A stretch of 64,000 nucleotides of DNA from Nematostella vectensis (lineage: Eukaryota > Cnidaria > Anthozoa > Actiniaria > Edwardsiidae). The notes under the pieces were generated by a model that ran no database searches, was not told the DNA's origin, and saw only the letters and a program-made list of their open reading frames with translations. The DNA lies in the NCBI RefSeq assembly GCF_932526225.1, contig NC_064044.1:9412801-9476800 (forward strand). Direction: 5' to 3'. A program made the position numbers and the translations under genes. Below, in pieces: positions 1 through 11,400 of this stretch. Within the stretch, counting starts at the first letter, position 1; each line of letters starts with the position of its first letter.

Positions 1-489
1 ACTGGTGTTGAGAATTCGCCGCGGGGGAATGATATTGAGAATAAACCGCGGGGGACTGGTACTGAATATAATTTAAGGAGTACTGATGACGAAAGTCGGA
101 CGCGGGGCATTGATGACGAAAATCGGCCGCGGGGGACTGATGACGAAAGTCGGCCGCGGGGGACTGATGCTGAAAGTCGGCCGCGGGGCATTGATGACGA
201 AAGTGGGCCGCGGGGGACTGATGACGAAAGTCGGCCGCGGGGGACTGATGCCAAAATTATACCGCTGGGGACTGGTGCTGCTCAAAATGAACCGACTCCA
301 AGTGACGGGACTTGTGCGGAGACGGGAGAACTGTGTACTCACATAGCCGTTAAACCACGTGGAGGCTTTGCTGAATCAAGCTCCTTGGATGAACATGGTC
401 CGCCAATTGGTGCAGTCACCTCGGGTGATTCTGAAGAGTTTGTGAGTCGGGACAATGTTAGTATCAAAAGCGACCATTACCAGCCCTAA
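1..489 (+). CDS. 3' terminal coding exon of an unidentified gene (partial)
   Basis: Frame 1 is open from the first base to a TAA at 487-489, giving 162 residues with no ATG needed, so this looks like the end of a gene that starts before the window. The protein is hydrophilic. Residues about 19-90 carry a 9-residue repeat of the type TDDESRPRG, encoded by a 27-bp DNA repeat. A non-repetitive acidic, Ser-rich tail follows and ends SIKSDHYQP. No membrane segment, signal peptide or known domain is visible. The clean stop, the unique C-terminal part and the absence of other stops support real coding; the repeat also leaves another plus frame and one minus frame open. I do not recognise the family. 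An intracellular tail of a larger protein is possible but is inference. Confidence 0.6.
   Translation, partial: TGVENSPRGNDIENKPRGTGTEYNLRSTDDESRTRGIDDENRPRGTDDESRPRGTDAESRPRGIDDESGPRGTDDESRPRGTDAKIIPLGTGAAQNEPTPSDGTCAETGELCTHIAVKPRGGFAESSSLDEHGPPIGAVTSGDSEEFVSRDNVSIKSDHYQP
60..270 (+). repeat. 27-bp coding minisatellite
   Basis: About seven tandem copies of a 27-bp unit (core GATGACGAAAGTCGG then CCGCGGGGGACT) lie inside the partial coding exon. The unit is a multiple of three, so copy-number change keeps the frame. Confidence 0.8.
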
Positions 490-495
490 GCACAT

Positions 496-648
496 GTCAC
501 GCAACATGGTCACGGTACCGCGTGACTCTCACGGCCAGGCTTAGGTAATGCGTGACTCTCACGGCCACTCTAAGCTATTGCGTGACTCCCATAGCAACGT
601 ACAGATACTGCGTGACTCTCATGGTCACGCCACGGTAATGCGTGACTC
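496..648. repeat. Degenerate ~30-bp minisatellite (GCGTGACTCTCA type)
   Basis: Repeats of a unit with core GCGTGACTCTCACGG plus a CACGCCACGGTAAT-like segment begin just after the stop codon. The array is interrupted by an inverted-repeat element at 649-837 and resumes at about 838-865. A related block is at 1090-1290. Confidence 0.75.
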
Positions 649-837
649 CAAGAGAGCATAAGATAAGAGAGGGACACTTTGGCCACGCGCGCCATGTCGA
701 TTCCCATCCCATCAAAATAAAAAGAGCAAATCCTCACGCGCAGTGGTGGGGTGGTGGTTACTAAAAAGGCCAGGATGGGAATCGACATGGCGCGCGGATA
801 ATACTTAAGTGTCCCTCTCTTATCTTATTCTCTCTTG
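649..837. mobile_element. MITE with ~60-bp terminal inverted repeats and 7-bp target duplication
   Basis: The left end CAAGAGAGCATAAGATAAGA and its continuation to about 712 is the reverse complement of the right end up to 837, including the shared GGCGCGC and ATGTCGATTCCCATCC segments. GTGACTC flanks both sides (642-648 and 838-844) as a target-site duplication cut from the minisatellite. The element is 189 bp with no coding capacity. Superfamily is unknown; a 7-8 bp duplication would fit hAT-like elements. Confidence 0.8.
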
Positions 838-865
838 GTGACTCTTATTCTCACGCTGCGGTAAT

Positions 866-1089
866 CCGATTCTTCCTAGAAGTTCCTAGAATTGGTTTAT
901 TACTTCTACAATTTTGAAAAAAAACTAAGATGTCAAGTAGGAAATCTGAATAAAATGCAATAAAAAAGTGACATATTATATGTAAATAAGTTTTAACTTA
1001 GTAAAAAATAAACTTAGTTAAATTAATCTCCTTTTATTTTATTGTTAAGGTCTGGATTTTTAATTTTTCGCTTATTTTCAAACTTTCAA
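866..1089. other. AT-rich spacer, nothing recognised
   Basis: This stretch is A+T rich with no long reading frame, RNA-like fold or repeat that I can support. Confidence 0.6.
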
Positions 1090-1290
1090 TCCAGGCGTGT
1101 AGCCACCCAGCTGTAATGTGTGACCCCAATGGTCACGCCACAGTGCTTTGCGACCCAACGGCGATGCGTGACACTTGCTGCCACGACGCGGTAATGCGTG
1201 ACTTCCATGATTACACCAGGGTAACGCTTGACTCCCAAGGTCACGCCACCGTAATGGGTGACGATCATGATACGCACAGGCACTGTTTTC
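1090..1290. repeat. Degenerate ~30-bp minisatellite, second block
   Basis: Irregular copies of GCGTGACTCCCAAGG-like and CACGCCACGGTAAT-like segments are related to the block at 496-648. The two blocks are separated by an AT-rich spacer, so they may be remnants of one array. Confidence 0.7.
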
Positions 1291-1378
1291 ACTTTTTTGT
1301 TTACCGATTGCGTATCCAGGATTTGTTTAGGTTGAATGCTCGGGCAAAGATATTACGTATACAACTATTTCAAAAATC

Positions 1379-1798
1379 GTTGTCAGTGCAAACGTCATAA
1401 ATAGCGATTGACAAGTGGCAAAAATGCTAATATAACATACGACTATCCATTTTATATAGTTAATCATCATCATCATCATTACCATCACCATATTCTTCAT
1501 CATCACCATCTTCATCTTCTTCATCGTTGTTTGTGCAAACGGCAAAAAAGGAAGGCGATTGACAAATGACTCTACGACCGAAAGGACCCATGGAGATAAT
1601 GATGGATGTAATGCCTGTTCCAAATTCAGAAAAAAAATGTTAATATAACATACGACTATCCATTCAATATAGTAAATATATGGTTCTGACATTGAGTTTA
1701 TTACCTTTATTTTTGCAAATAATAACTACCCTTCAACACCATTCGGTCGTAGAACTGCCATTTGGCAATTGCCATTCGCCGTTCGCGCTGACAACATA
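1379..1798. mobile_element. Inverted-repeat element, GTTGTCAG family, with internal duplication
   Basis: The left end (GTTGTCAGTGCAAACG) is matched in inverted form by the right end (GCGCTGACAACATATAGG). Inside, a segment containing AACATACGACTATCCATT occurs twice (about 1421-1466 and 1632-1677), and CTACGACCGAAAGG appears as well. An element with the same ends is at 25514-25734. An (ATC)n run at 1466-1525 lies inside. Confidence 0.55.
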
Positions 1799-1799
1799 T

Positions 1800-2492
1800 A
1801 GGTGAAATAGGTGTAAATCTTCAAAAAGAGAAGACCAATATCTTGATATTGACGTAATATAAGATATTGCCGTAACCTTTGTATACAAGACCGATCTCCC
1901 TAGAGACCCCCCACCCACCCCCTGCCAAATGCCGTGAGGAGAAAGCATAACCGCTAAGTCTAGTTTTTTTCACTGTGTTTTTGGGCACTGAAAGTTTTTA
2001 TGCTGTTTTCAAGGTCGGAGGTCAATAAATAACAGTCGAAACTCTCTGGGCGACCGCTTTCGTAATCGACCAGACCCAATAGCGACCACAATTTCAAACC
2101 ACCAACAAAGTCTTGTTTTTGCAGCGCCGTTAACAATCACAATTTTCAGTTTAAAAGTGTCGTCACTGACGATGGCTTCGACTCGATTCGACTGTACTGC
2201 CCATCGTGCGTTTGTCTCTTGTCACAACCTCTGGTACCAGCTGTTCCCTTTTCTGTCATTACAAGTGAAGACGGTGTAACACACTGCCTGTCAGCTATGG
2301 TAAGACATGCCAGCTACTGTGTTCCTGTGTTTGGCTTGGCGCGCCCGCACCTGGAGCTGTATGTGCAAGAACGGCTGTGTGTAGGCGCAGCTTGGTAAAC
2401 CTTGTACAAGCCTAAAAGGGCTGAGAAGCAATTGAGAAAAAAGGACGCCGATAGCTTCATATTAGTTTTTGACTCCGAAGCAGCGTTTTGCC
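1800..2492. other. 5' flank of the chitobiase gene
   Basis: No gene is seen here. The stretch should hold the promoter and 5' UTR of the downstream chitobiase, but I see no clear TATA box. A block of about 240 bp (2038-2282) recurs in intron 1. Confidence 0.4.
2038..2282. repeat. ~240-bp repeat, copy 1 (chitobiase upstream region)
   Basis: Matches 4571-4803 in the same orientation with many point differences. Shared segments include GCGACCGCTTTCG, ATAGCGACCACAATTTCAA, CCACCAACAAAGTCTTG and TGTTCCCTTTTCTGTCAT. This could be a dispersed element or a duplication of the promoter region. Confidence 0.75.
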
Positions 2493-5400
2493 ATGAGGGT
2501 GCTTTACCTCTATTTAGTTGTCGCTTTCTGCGGTTATAATTCAGGTAAGTCATATTTAAAAATGTATTTTCGAGTGACGGAAGCCAAAAGATGATTTAGC
2601 TGTTGGAAATCGTCAGCGAGAAGTTTGCAGAATATTCAAAAGCTCAGTTAATTTTTTTTTCTCAACCAACCAATTTAAAAATCTTTCAGGACTTACTTCT
2701 GTTGACTTATTTTGTCCATTGCTATACAACACGATCGAATCCAGATTAGATAGGCTGTTTAGGTTTACCTGCTAGTCTAGTGTTAAATAATGTAGGTGAG
2801 AACGAGTGGCGTAGTGTCTTTTAGGCTAACTTTCTCGTCTTTCTGTCTACAGTACTGGGATTCCGATAAATAAATACTCAGCATCTCGAACATTTTTAAC
2901 GAACTCGTAGTGCTTTTTCTATACCCCGCACTAGGTTACTTGGACCATTTTCAATTTCAGCCAAATTATAGCGCGCTTGTAAACACTGGGACAGATCTTT
3001 TTTCAACAGTGGTTGACAAAAAAATTATTTACAAAAACATTTTTTTTATTTCTGCGCTTTTCATTATTCTGAGACTCTCGCCGACGATTTTGAACAGCTA
3101 AATTGGCTTCTGGCTCCCGTCATTCAAAATCCCTTGAGCGTTTTTATTGGCCAGCACTGATGTATGGTTTCCAATCACGCCATATCTCCGCTGTCGCTGT
3201 CCAAGTCGCTGACCAATGAAGAAGCACAAAATGTTAAATTCTTTTAGTTCCGTAAGCAGGCCCGTACCCAGGATGTTTTTTTTTTTTTTTTTTTGGAGGG
3301 GGGGGGGGGGGTTTCTCTGATAAAGGGGGGGGGGGGGTTCTCTGATAAAGGGGGCGGGGTTCTCTGATAAAGGGGGGGGGGGGTTCTCTGATAAAGGGGG
3401 CGGGGTTCTCCGAAAAAAGGGGGGTGTTCTCTGATAAAAATCCAACCACCCCCGGAAAAAGAAAAAGGGATTTTTTATGCCTTTGCACGGCGGCGGCTAG
3501 GACAACGAGATCGAAAAAGATATGTTCGCGCTTGGCGATATTATTTTAATTGCAATGGAATAAGCAAAACATTATAGTCAGAGACAGATAAAAATAAAAA
3601 GAGGAGTTTACAGTGGAAACGTCCGCAATTGACAGTGAAAGTTGGAGATTTCACGTCGTGGTTTTATGGAAAACAGCTGAAATGTATCAAACAGAACGCA
3701 ATTTCACGTGCTAGTATTGAATTCTGAATTAAATCCCATTGTTTTCTGCCGTCGTCGTCCACGTTGCCGTCGTCATTGCTTAAGGTCCCGAATGTCGGAT
3801 TTGGTTACACACCATGAGAGTGATCTACAGTACGATGACCAGTCCCGTATCACTTCATATTAAAATTGCTCTATCTTTTTTGCGGAGGGCCCAATGCTCA
3901 TGATTACACATATTTTCAAATTTTATTGATATTATATGGTACTTCCTGTTTGCACATAGTGGGAGTAGTTCCGTCACAGGCAGCCCAAGGCTTCTGTCAG
4001 TGGTTTATAAAGGAATGTATGGAGGAATTTATATGTTAGCGAAAAAATACTTTATCGTGAAAAATAAAACTGGGGACTCCATCGGCTAACGGCCATCACA
4101 CACAACTACTTCGAGGCCCGAAAAAACTCGCAAAAATCGACGAGCCGCCAATCCAGCGCCAAAACACTTTGAAACCATACCTTAGCTTTCAATTGAACCG
4201 AGTCTCATGTCACCGATTTGCGAATTTCACTCATATTTTTTCCACTTTTTACCGACGACTGTCGAATTCACCACTGTGCCAACAGATCGTGTGCACTTTC
4301 TGACCGAGGGGCTCTAGGAACGAGGCACTGCTCGGAAATTCAAACCGAGGAGTGGTCGGCTCGACAACGGCCGCGCCGAGTGTCAGTGTCTACCATCGCG
4401 CCACCAGCGTTGCAGGGGGAAACACTCGGCACCGCCGTTGTCGCGCCGACGACTCCTCGAAGTTTGAGGAGTCTATATACCACCACCAGTACTATATAAC
4501 ACCTCGAAGGTGTTAAATAGTACTAAACTTTTCATTGAACAATTTGTTTTAGTTTATTTCAATAAATTACCGTCGAGGCTCTCTGAGCGACCGCTTTCGC
4601 AATCGACCAGCCCCAATAGCGACCACAATTTCAATCCACCAACAAAGTCTTGTTTTTGCCGCTACTTTAACAACTTCAATTTTCAGTTCAAAAGTGTGTT
4701 CACTTACGATAGTTTCGACTGTACTACCCTGCGTTTGTCTCTTATCACGCCCCCTGATACCAGATGTTCCCTTTTCTGTCATAACACGTGAAGACGGAGG
4801 TGAATAGGTTACATCAAATAAGACGTGATAATTCCTATACCTACATTGCTATGAGTTACAATATTGAGACTCAGGACCATTGGCTCTTTCTGACTTTTTT
4901 ATTCTCCGAGCAGGATACATGCCGTGTTTTTGTTAACTTCATAATTTTTTTTTAGTCTATTGCCAATCCGTGAGCCAATCAACGCTCGACTACATCGCAG
5001 CGAATCTGGGGATACGATATGACGTGCTCGACAACTTCCAAGACAGCTGGCGGAGCTACAAGGTCCAGCTGACTCTGAGCAATGCGGGCTCGCAAGCTAT
5101 TGCCAACGGTGATTGGTCAATCTATCTGTGTCACATCCGGGTCATAGAACCGGTACATACTAAGCATAACCCTGATGGCTACGTGTTACCTGGATATGGA
5201 TTAAAGGTAAATGTATATCTAAGTACTGTAGGTACACGACGATCCCGCGCAAATCCTTTCATACTTTAATTACATTTTCATACAGCCCTTATTCCGTGAT
5301 CTCTACAAAAGAAAGCAAAAAAAAAAAATGAAAATGGGAGGGGGGAGTGGTTTAGGCTTGATTAACATTCGCCCCGTTTAATCTTTTATTCTATGTTGGG

Positions 5401-8400
5401 TTGAGAACCCCATGCTAAATTATTTTACCTTGAATGTAACGTTGATTATGATCGTCACCTGACAAGCATCATCCAAAGCTTAATGCGAGGAGATAAGAAT
5501 ATGGAAGAGCATTGAGAGTTCAAGTAAGCTATAAAACGTTAGGGTTTTGGACTAGCTTTTTTTGAAATTGAGGCCTGCAAAATCGAGGTAAACACGACCG
5601 TTGGAGTTCCAAATATGCTATGTGCAATGTCAGGCCTGTAGCGAGAATCAAAATTTTACCGAGGCAAAGCTAGCCATGGATGATAAATCCATCAAAAGCA
5701 GGTGTTTTATCTCATACTTTTCAATTGTGAAACACTAAACATCAAAATTTTACCGAGGCGAGTGCCTCACTTCAGCGCGGTAAAGGGTATTTTCGTGAAA
5801 CGAGATTTTTCCCTTTTTTCACTGTCGAGAAACCGTGCATGGTCCATTTCGACGTCCGTGAAATGCGATTTAACGATTTAAAAGGCCATTTTTCGGTCCG
5901 TGAAACGTGATCCGTACCCCCTTTACCATCGCTTCACTTACCTCTGGCTGGCTACGGCCCTGAATGTCAATAAGGAATCGACGGAGTGAGTTATAAGAAA
6001 ATCTTTTGTTCAAAATAAGATAAGATATAAACCGGTAAGAATTCAAATATCTTTTACTTTAGGTCACGCATGTCAACGGATGTCAACACAGAATCCAGCC
6101 AACAGCCGACTTCAAACCTCTCCTACCAGGAGATTCAAGACCAGTCCTTTTCAACGCTGAAAACTGGGCGGTTGCTAAGACAGACGTCATGCCAAATTTT
6201 TACGTAGCCGCTGAAGGACTACAGGCTCGCACCATTACCAGCACTTCCGGGGAGAGCCTCGATTTCGTGGGTCCATTTGACAATAAGTTTAAATGGAAGA
6301 GATTCGATCCGGACAAGTACAATCCGTTTACACCGGAAGAGCGATTTGCCAAGAATAATGTTACTGATCTTAAAAGACCTGGCCTTCTTGTTTTGCCGAG
6401 TCCATCTGAGGTGACTGGGTACGACCCACACCAACAAGTGAATCTGCTGACCGGTGATTGGGAGGTGATCGCTGGAGATGAACTGAAGAACGAGGCGGCT
6501 TTCTTAGCAGGTAAAGTGCTTTAAAAACTGCTTCAATCGTTTGTCTGAATTGATGCAAAAATCAATTCAATCGCTCCTGTAAATGACTCCTTTCGTGCTT
6601 TTCGAGGTATGTCAGCATTTTATAATTCATTTCAGACAAGCTTGGTATCCGCGCCGTCTCATTCAGTCAGTTTCGTCAGATCAAGCTTCAGCTTGGTGAC
6701 GTAGCAGTTGGTAACCTTGGCAACCCAAGCAAAGAAGCGTACAGTCTTGAGGTGGACGCTGCAGCTGAGAGGATTCTCATCACAGGCGTGACCCCCCTTG
6801 CCGTGTTCTGGGGGGTGCAGTCTCTTCTAAGTCTTGGGCACAGCGGTTATGTTCCTAAGGTGTGAGAGCCACGTGATTATACAGATGACCACGTGATGAT
6901 TCTGGTGACAATGCATGTGTTGCCAGCATTTGTTCACCACAAACGCGCGATATAAAAGGCACCGACAGGTCTCTTTTATAGCGCGCGTACGAAGGATACT
7001 CTCATAGAAGTATTCGTTGTTTTCAGGGTTACACAGCAAAACCGCTGCGCCAGTGGATACTGCGGCGCTTATAAAAAAACAAGATTGCATCATTCGAAGA
7101 GGGGTTCTTTCTACATTTAATACATTCCCAACCTAATGCAATATGGTTAAATATACCACCAAACAATCACGAAATATGGCCTTCTATTCCTGGTACAGCC
7201 CTGAGGTATGACATTTAGCCCAGGAGTTCTCCCCTGTTTCTGAACGGGTTTTCTGGGGTTTTTAAGGGATGTGACGTCACCGTAAAATATCGTCGGATGA
7301 GGACCACGCTCCATCACGGTTCATATCCGAGCGAAGGAAATCTTGTATAAGCGCCTGGGTCCAGGCTGATATTACATGCTCTCTAACAGGTGACCATCCG
7401 CGATGCTCCACGGTTTGAGTACCGCGGAATGGAGATCGACTTGGGCCGGAACTTCATGCCTAAATCTGAGATCTTAAAGCTGATAGACGCCATGTCCATG
7501 TACAAATTGAACAAACTCCATCTGCACTTGACGGACGACGAGGGATGGAGACTGGAGATACCTGGGCTACCTGAGCTGACCACGGTACTCACAGGGACAC
7601 GCATAGTCTTAGGGCCACACACGTAGCATAATGGCCGCGCCTACGCGTCTGGCCGACGCCCTAGAAAATGTTCAAAGGCGCGCGCTAAAGATCTCTTTTA
7701 CAGGTCGTAGTTATAAGGATTCCCTCACGCTTGCAAACCTTCCCAAGTTGCGAGAGCGAAATAATATTGCATGCGGGCGGTTCGTTTCCAGAATTAAGCC
7801 ATAGAATCCTCTTTTTTCCGATTATTAATGGGCGTCGCATTACTTACGGTTCAGGGCATAACCTCAGGTCTAAATCTACATCGTATGAAAGGCCTACAAA
7901 TACGAGTCGTTTCAACGAGTTTGTTACTGTTAAATATGCTGATTACATTTGATTAATTGTTTTTCATTGTGGTGCTTACTTGAACCTCTGACTCACCTAT
8001 ATTTCAGTATATACTGCGAATAGTTACTATTACGCGATATCAGGATCGTGCCTATTAGGTCAACGCTTATGAGGGTCACATCTAGCCTTAGGGCCACGCC
8101 TTTAAGGCCAACGCCTAGCCAAGTGCCAAGTTTATGAAGGCAATGTCTATATGAGAGGCGCACCTAGTCTTAGGGCCACGCCTATAAGGTCAACGCCTAG
8201 CCATGTGCCACGTTTATGAGGGTAATGTCTAAGTGAGGGGCACACCTAGCCTTAACGCCAGGCTTAGCTAGAGGAAACTCATATGAGGGCACGCCTATAA
8301 GACCAACGCTTAGCAAAAATGTCCCACGCCTAGAAAAGGGTCACACGCCTAGCATAAAGTACACGCCTAGGGCCGCGCCCATAAGGAATTGCCACAGCTG

Positions 8401-11400
8401 TAAGGGAAACGTTTAAGGATCGGACGCCAAGCATGAACATGCCCATGAGAGCAACGTATAGCATAAGGTCGCTAGTATTAGGGCCTGTAGTGTTTGTCTA
8501 CTATCAGAAACCCATAAAGAAGGCTTACGCTGAGTTCATAACGAATCAAAATGGCGGCACAACAAGAACTGATTTATTGCATACGTCACGTAACTATGAC
8601 AACTAACTACGTCAGTACATGAGCTGGCTGTTGTTCAGCGTGCATACATAACAGGGCCACATTATATTTTAGACCCCTCTTAACGGAAGTTGAACAAGCA
8701 CTCAGAACTCTGATAAAACATAATTCTTTTGTTGACAGCTCGGCTCGAAAAGATGTCACGACCCCAGGGAACACGACTGCATTGATTCTCAACTCGGGTC
8801 CGGTCCGGGAACCGGGAACTCCGGTACCGGGTACTATACGGTATCCGAATACCGGGATATCCTGCGATACGCACGTGATAGGCATGTGGAGGTTATTCCG
8901 GAGTTCGACATGCCCGGTCACGGACACGCGGCCATCAAAGCCATGCAGGTAACAATATACGGCTTATGAGAAAATATATTTGATATGACAGAAGCTATAC
9001 AGACAGGTATCGTTAAAATTTCTTACATTTATTTCTCAGATGATTTTTCATTGGACGAAAAAAAAAATAAACACACACGCATTAGCATCCTTAGAAATCC
9101 TGTAGTTTCCTATAATCACACATATTGAATTCTTGAAAAAGCTGTGTCCCCGTTCTCTCCCCCCATTGAAAAAAACGATACCTTTTGTTTCAGTCACGAT
9201 ACAGGAAGTATCTGGCAAAGGGCGATAAATACAAGGCAAACCAGTACATCCTGTCGGACCCGTTAGACAAGTCTGAATACCTGTCAGTCCAGTTTTTTAC
9301 CGACAATGCCATCAACCCGTGTTTGGAGTCAACATACGAGTTCATTGAGCATATCGTGTTTCAAGTTCGACGCATGCATTTTGACGTTCAACCGCTGACG
9401 ACATTTCATTTTGGTGGAGACGAGGTTGCACATGGCGCTTGGACCAAGTCCCCCGCATGCGCAGCGCTGGCGCAGAAACTGGGCCTAAATTTCACAAGTC
9501 CAAGTATTGTAAAGGTAAACCAAGTGTAGCAAACGAGAAATTAGAGGCGTCATTTTTGTTTTAGGTTTAGCTTCTAAAACCAAGAGCTCGAAGCTCGAAT
9601 CCGTGATTATATCACTTTGGGACTTAGACAAGCCACGTCTATCTATATTAGGGATAGGTATAGCTGCTTCGTCCGTTGATGCATTATTACGGTTAACACC
9701 ATGATCACCTCGGTTTCTTTTGTTTTCTGAACCGGACGATTACTAACGAAATTCCCTCGAAAACAACGGCGCCGAAAACAACGGCGTTGGGACTTCAACT
9801 AATCGTCCCTCGGTTGCGGGGACATTTAATCACTAAATTCCCCTCGTGCCATGCTTCAACTTATAAAATCTAGAACTTCCGTGTCCATAATCGGTCTACA
9901 TCTTGTAGACCGAAAAAAAAATTCTAGCTAAGCTCCTGACGGGTAATGCTGTCTTGTGATGGCAGGATGTAGTGACGGTGGTCTTGTATTACTAATGCTT
10001 TTGACGCTGGCTGACATGTTATTTCCTTCTCAGGATCTTAAAGAGTACTTTGTTCGACGCGTATCAAAAATCACATCCAAGTACTGTCTGGACCTCGGAT
10101 CCTGGGAAGATGGGGTGCTAGGGGTGAAAGACAAGCCCTACGATAGGGGGTACCTACCCAATCGCAACGTGTACGCCTACGCGTGGGATAACGTATGGGA
10201 ATGGGGGCATGGAAGCAGGGCATACAAACTCGCCAACGCGGGATACAAGGCAAGTCATTTTTTTAGAGCAGGTACAGATAAAACATTTTCCACCATAAAT
10301 GTGGCAGCTCAGGTGAAGAAACCAGGCAGCATTGTTCTAAAAGGGGTGCGCAGACATTGTTACCTATGCAAAATATCAAAGATCAGGTTATTTTTCCAAA
10401 AAAAAAAATACTTCTTTTTGACATTTTTCTTGGTCGAGGGTTTCGCGGACCCTCTACGCACAACCGTAGCTACGCGCCTACACAAAAGAGGTTTGGTGTG
10501 CCAATGGCAGGGCTTAACAAATAGGCAGGGCGAAGACCCTCGAGAACGCGGGATACGAGGCAAGTAAAATTTAATGGCAACTCAATCCCGGATAAACAAA
10601 CTTGCAGCGGCGTGGGATGAGAGGGAAACAAACCACCATTCGGTTAAATTCTGATAATTTCACGTGTACATAGCTGGTCAAGTCAAAGAGATGCAGATAA
10701 GAGCTGGGATACGCGTGGGGGCTCTGGGGTGGGCATGCGTAGGATAATAGTGAATTTGTATTACAGATACGGATACAATCCTGAAAATTATGGTATTCAA
10801 TTTCCATTTTATTCCAGGTTGTTATGACCCAGGCCACCCACTTGTACTTTGATCACCCGTACGAACCCGACCCGGAGGAGCGTGGGTACTACTGGGCACC
10901 CAGGTACATTGACACTCGGAAGACGTTTGGGTTTATGCCGGATAACCTCTACGCCAATGCCGACTTCACTCGGATGGGCGACCCTATCGTCGATCTATGT
11001 CAGACTATGTACAAGGGGCAATGCGTACCGCTAAAGGAGCCAAATAACATTGCAGGTTAGTTGAAAGGAATTTCTGAAAAGTATGACACATAATTATTAC
11101 TCTATTAGTGTCGTTTCAGACTTATGTCAAGTCCCACATACCAATCAGAAGCCTAAAACATCGACATACCACCCATATTTCACACAGAAACGCGGACATT
11201 TTTGCTTCAAGTTACTTCAAGCCTAGATGGTCAGTAGTATAACCGGGTCATAATAACGTTCACCAGGAATGGCGGGAGCCCTTTGGAGTGAGACAGTGAG
11301 AACTCCGTCCCAGCTTCAGTCTATGATCTACCCCCGACTTCTAGCCTTGGCCGAGCGAGCCTGGCACAATGCTTGCTGGGAAATAGAGAGTGACGTAACG

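Noticed and set aside
86..346. ATG-initiated frame MTKVGRGAL... in the first repeat
   Set aside because: It comes from the 27-bp repeat in a different phase; frame 1 runs without stop from base 1 to 489 into unique sequence and is the better candidate.
3098..3488. Pro-rich minus-strand frames (ENPPPPLSENP)
   Set aside because: Generated by the poly-G/TCTCTGATAAA repeat in chitobiase intron 1.
4218..4499. 93-codon plus frame in chitobiase intron 1
   Set aside because: No acceptor/donor pair fits the chitobiase phases, and the protein already joins cleanly from exon 1 to exon 2.
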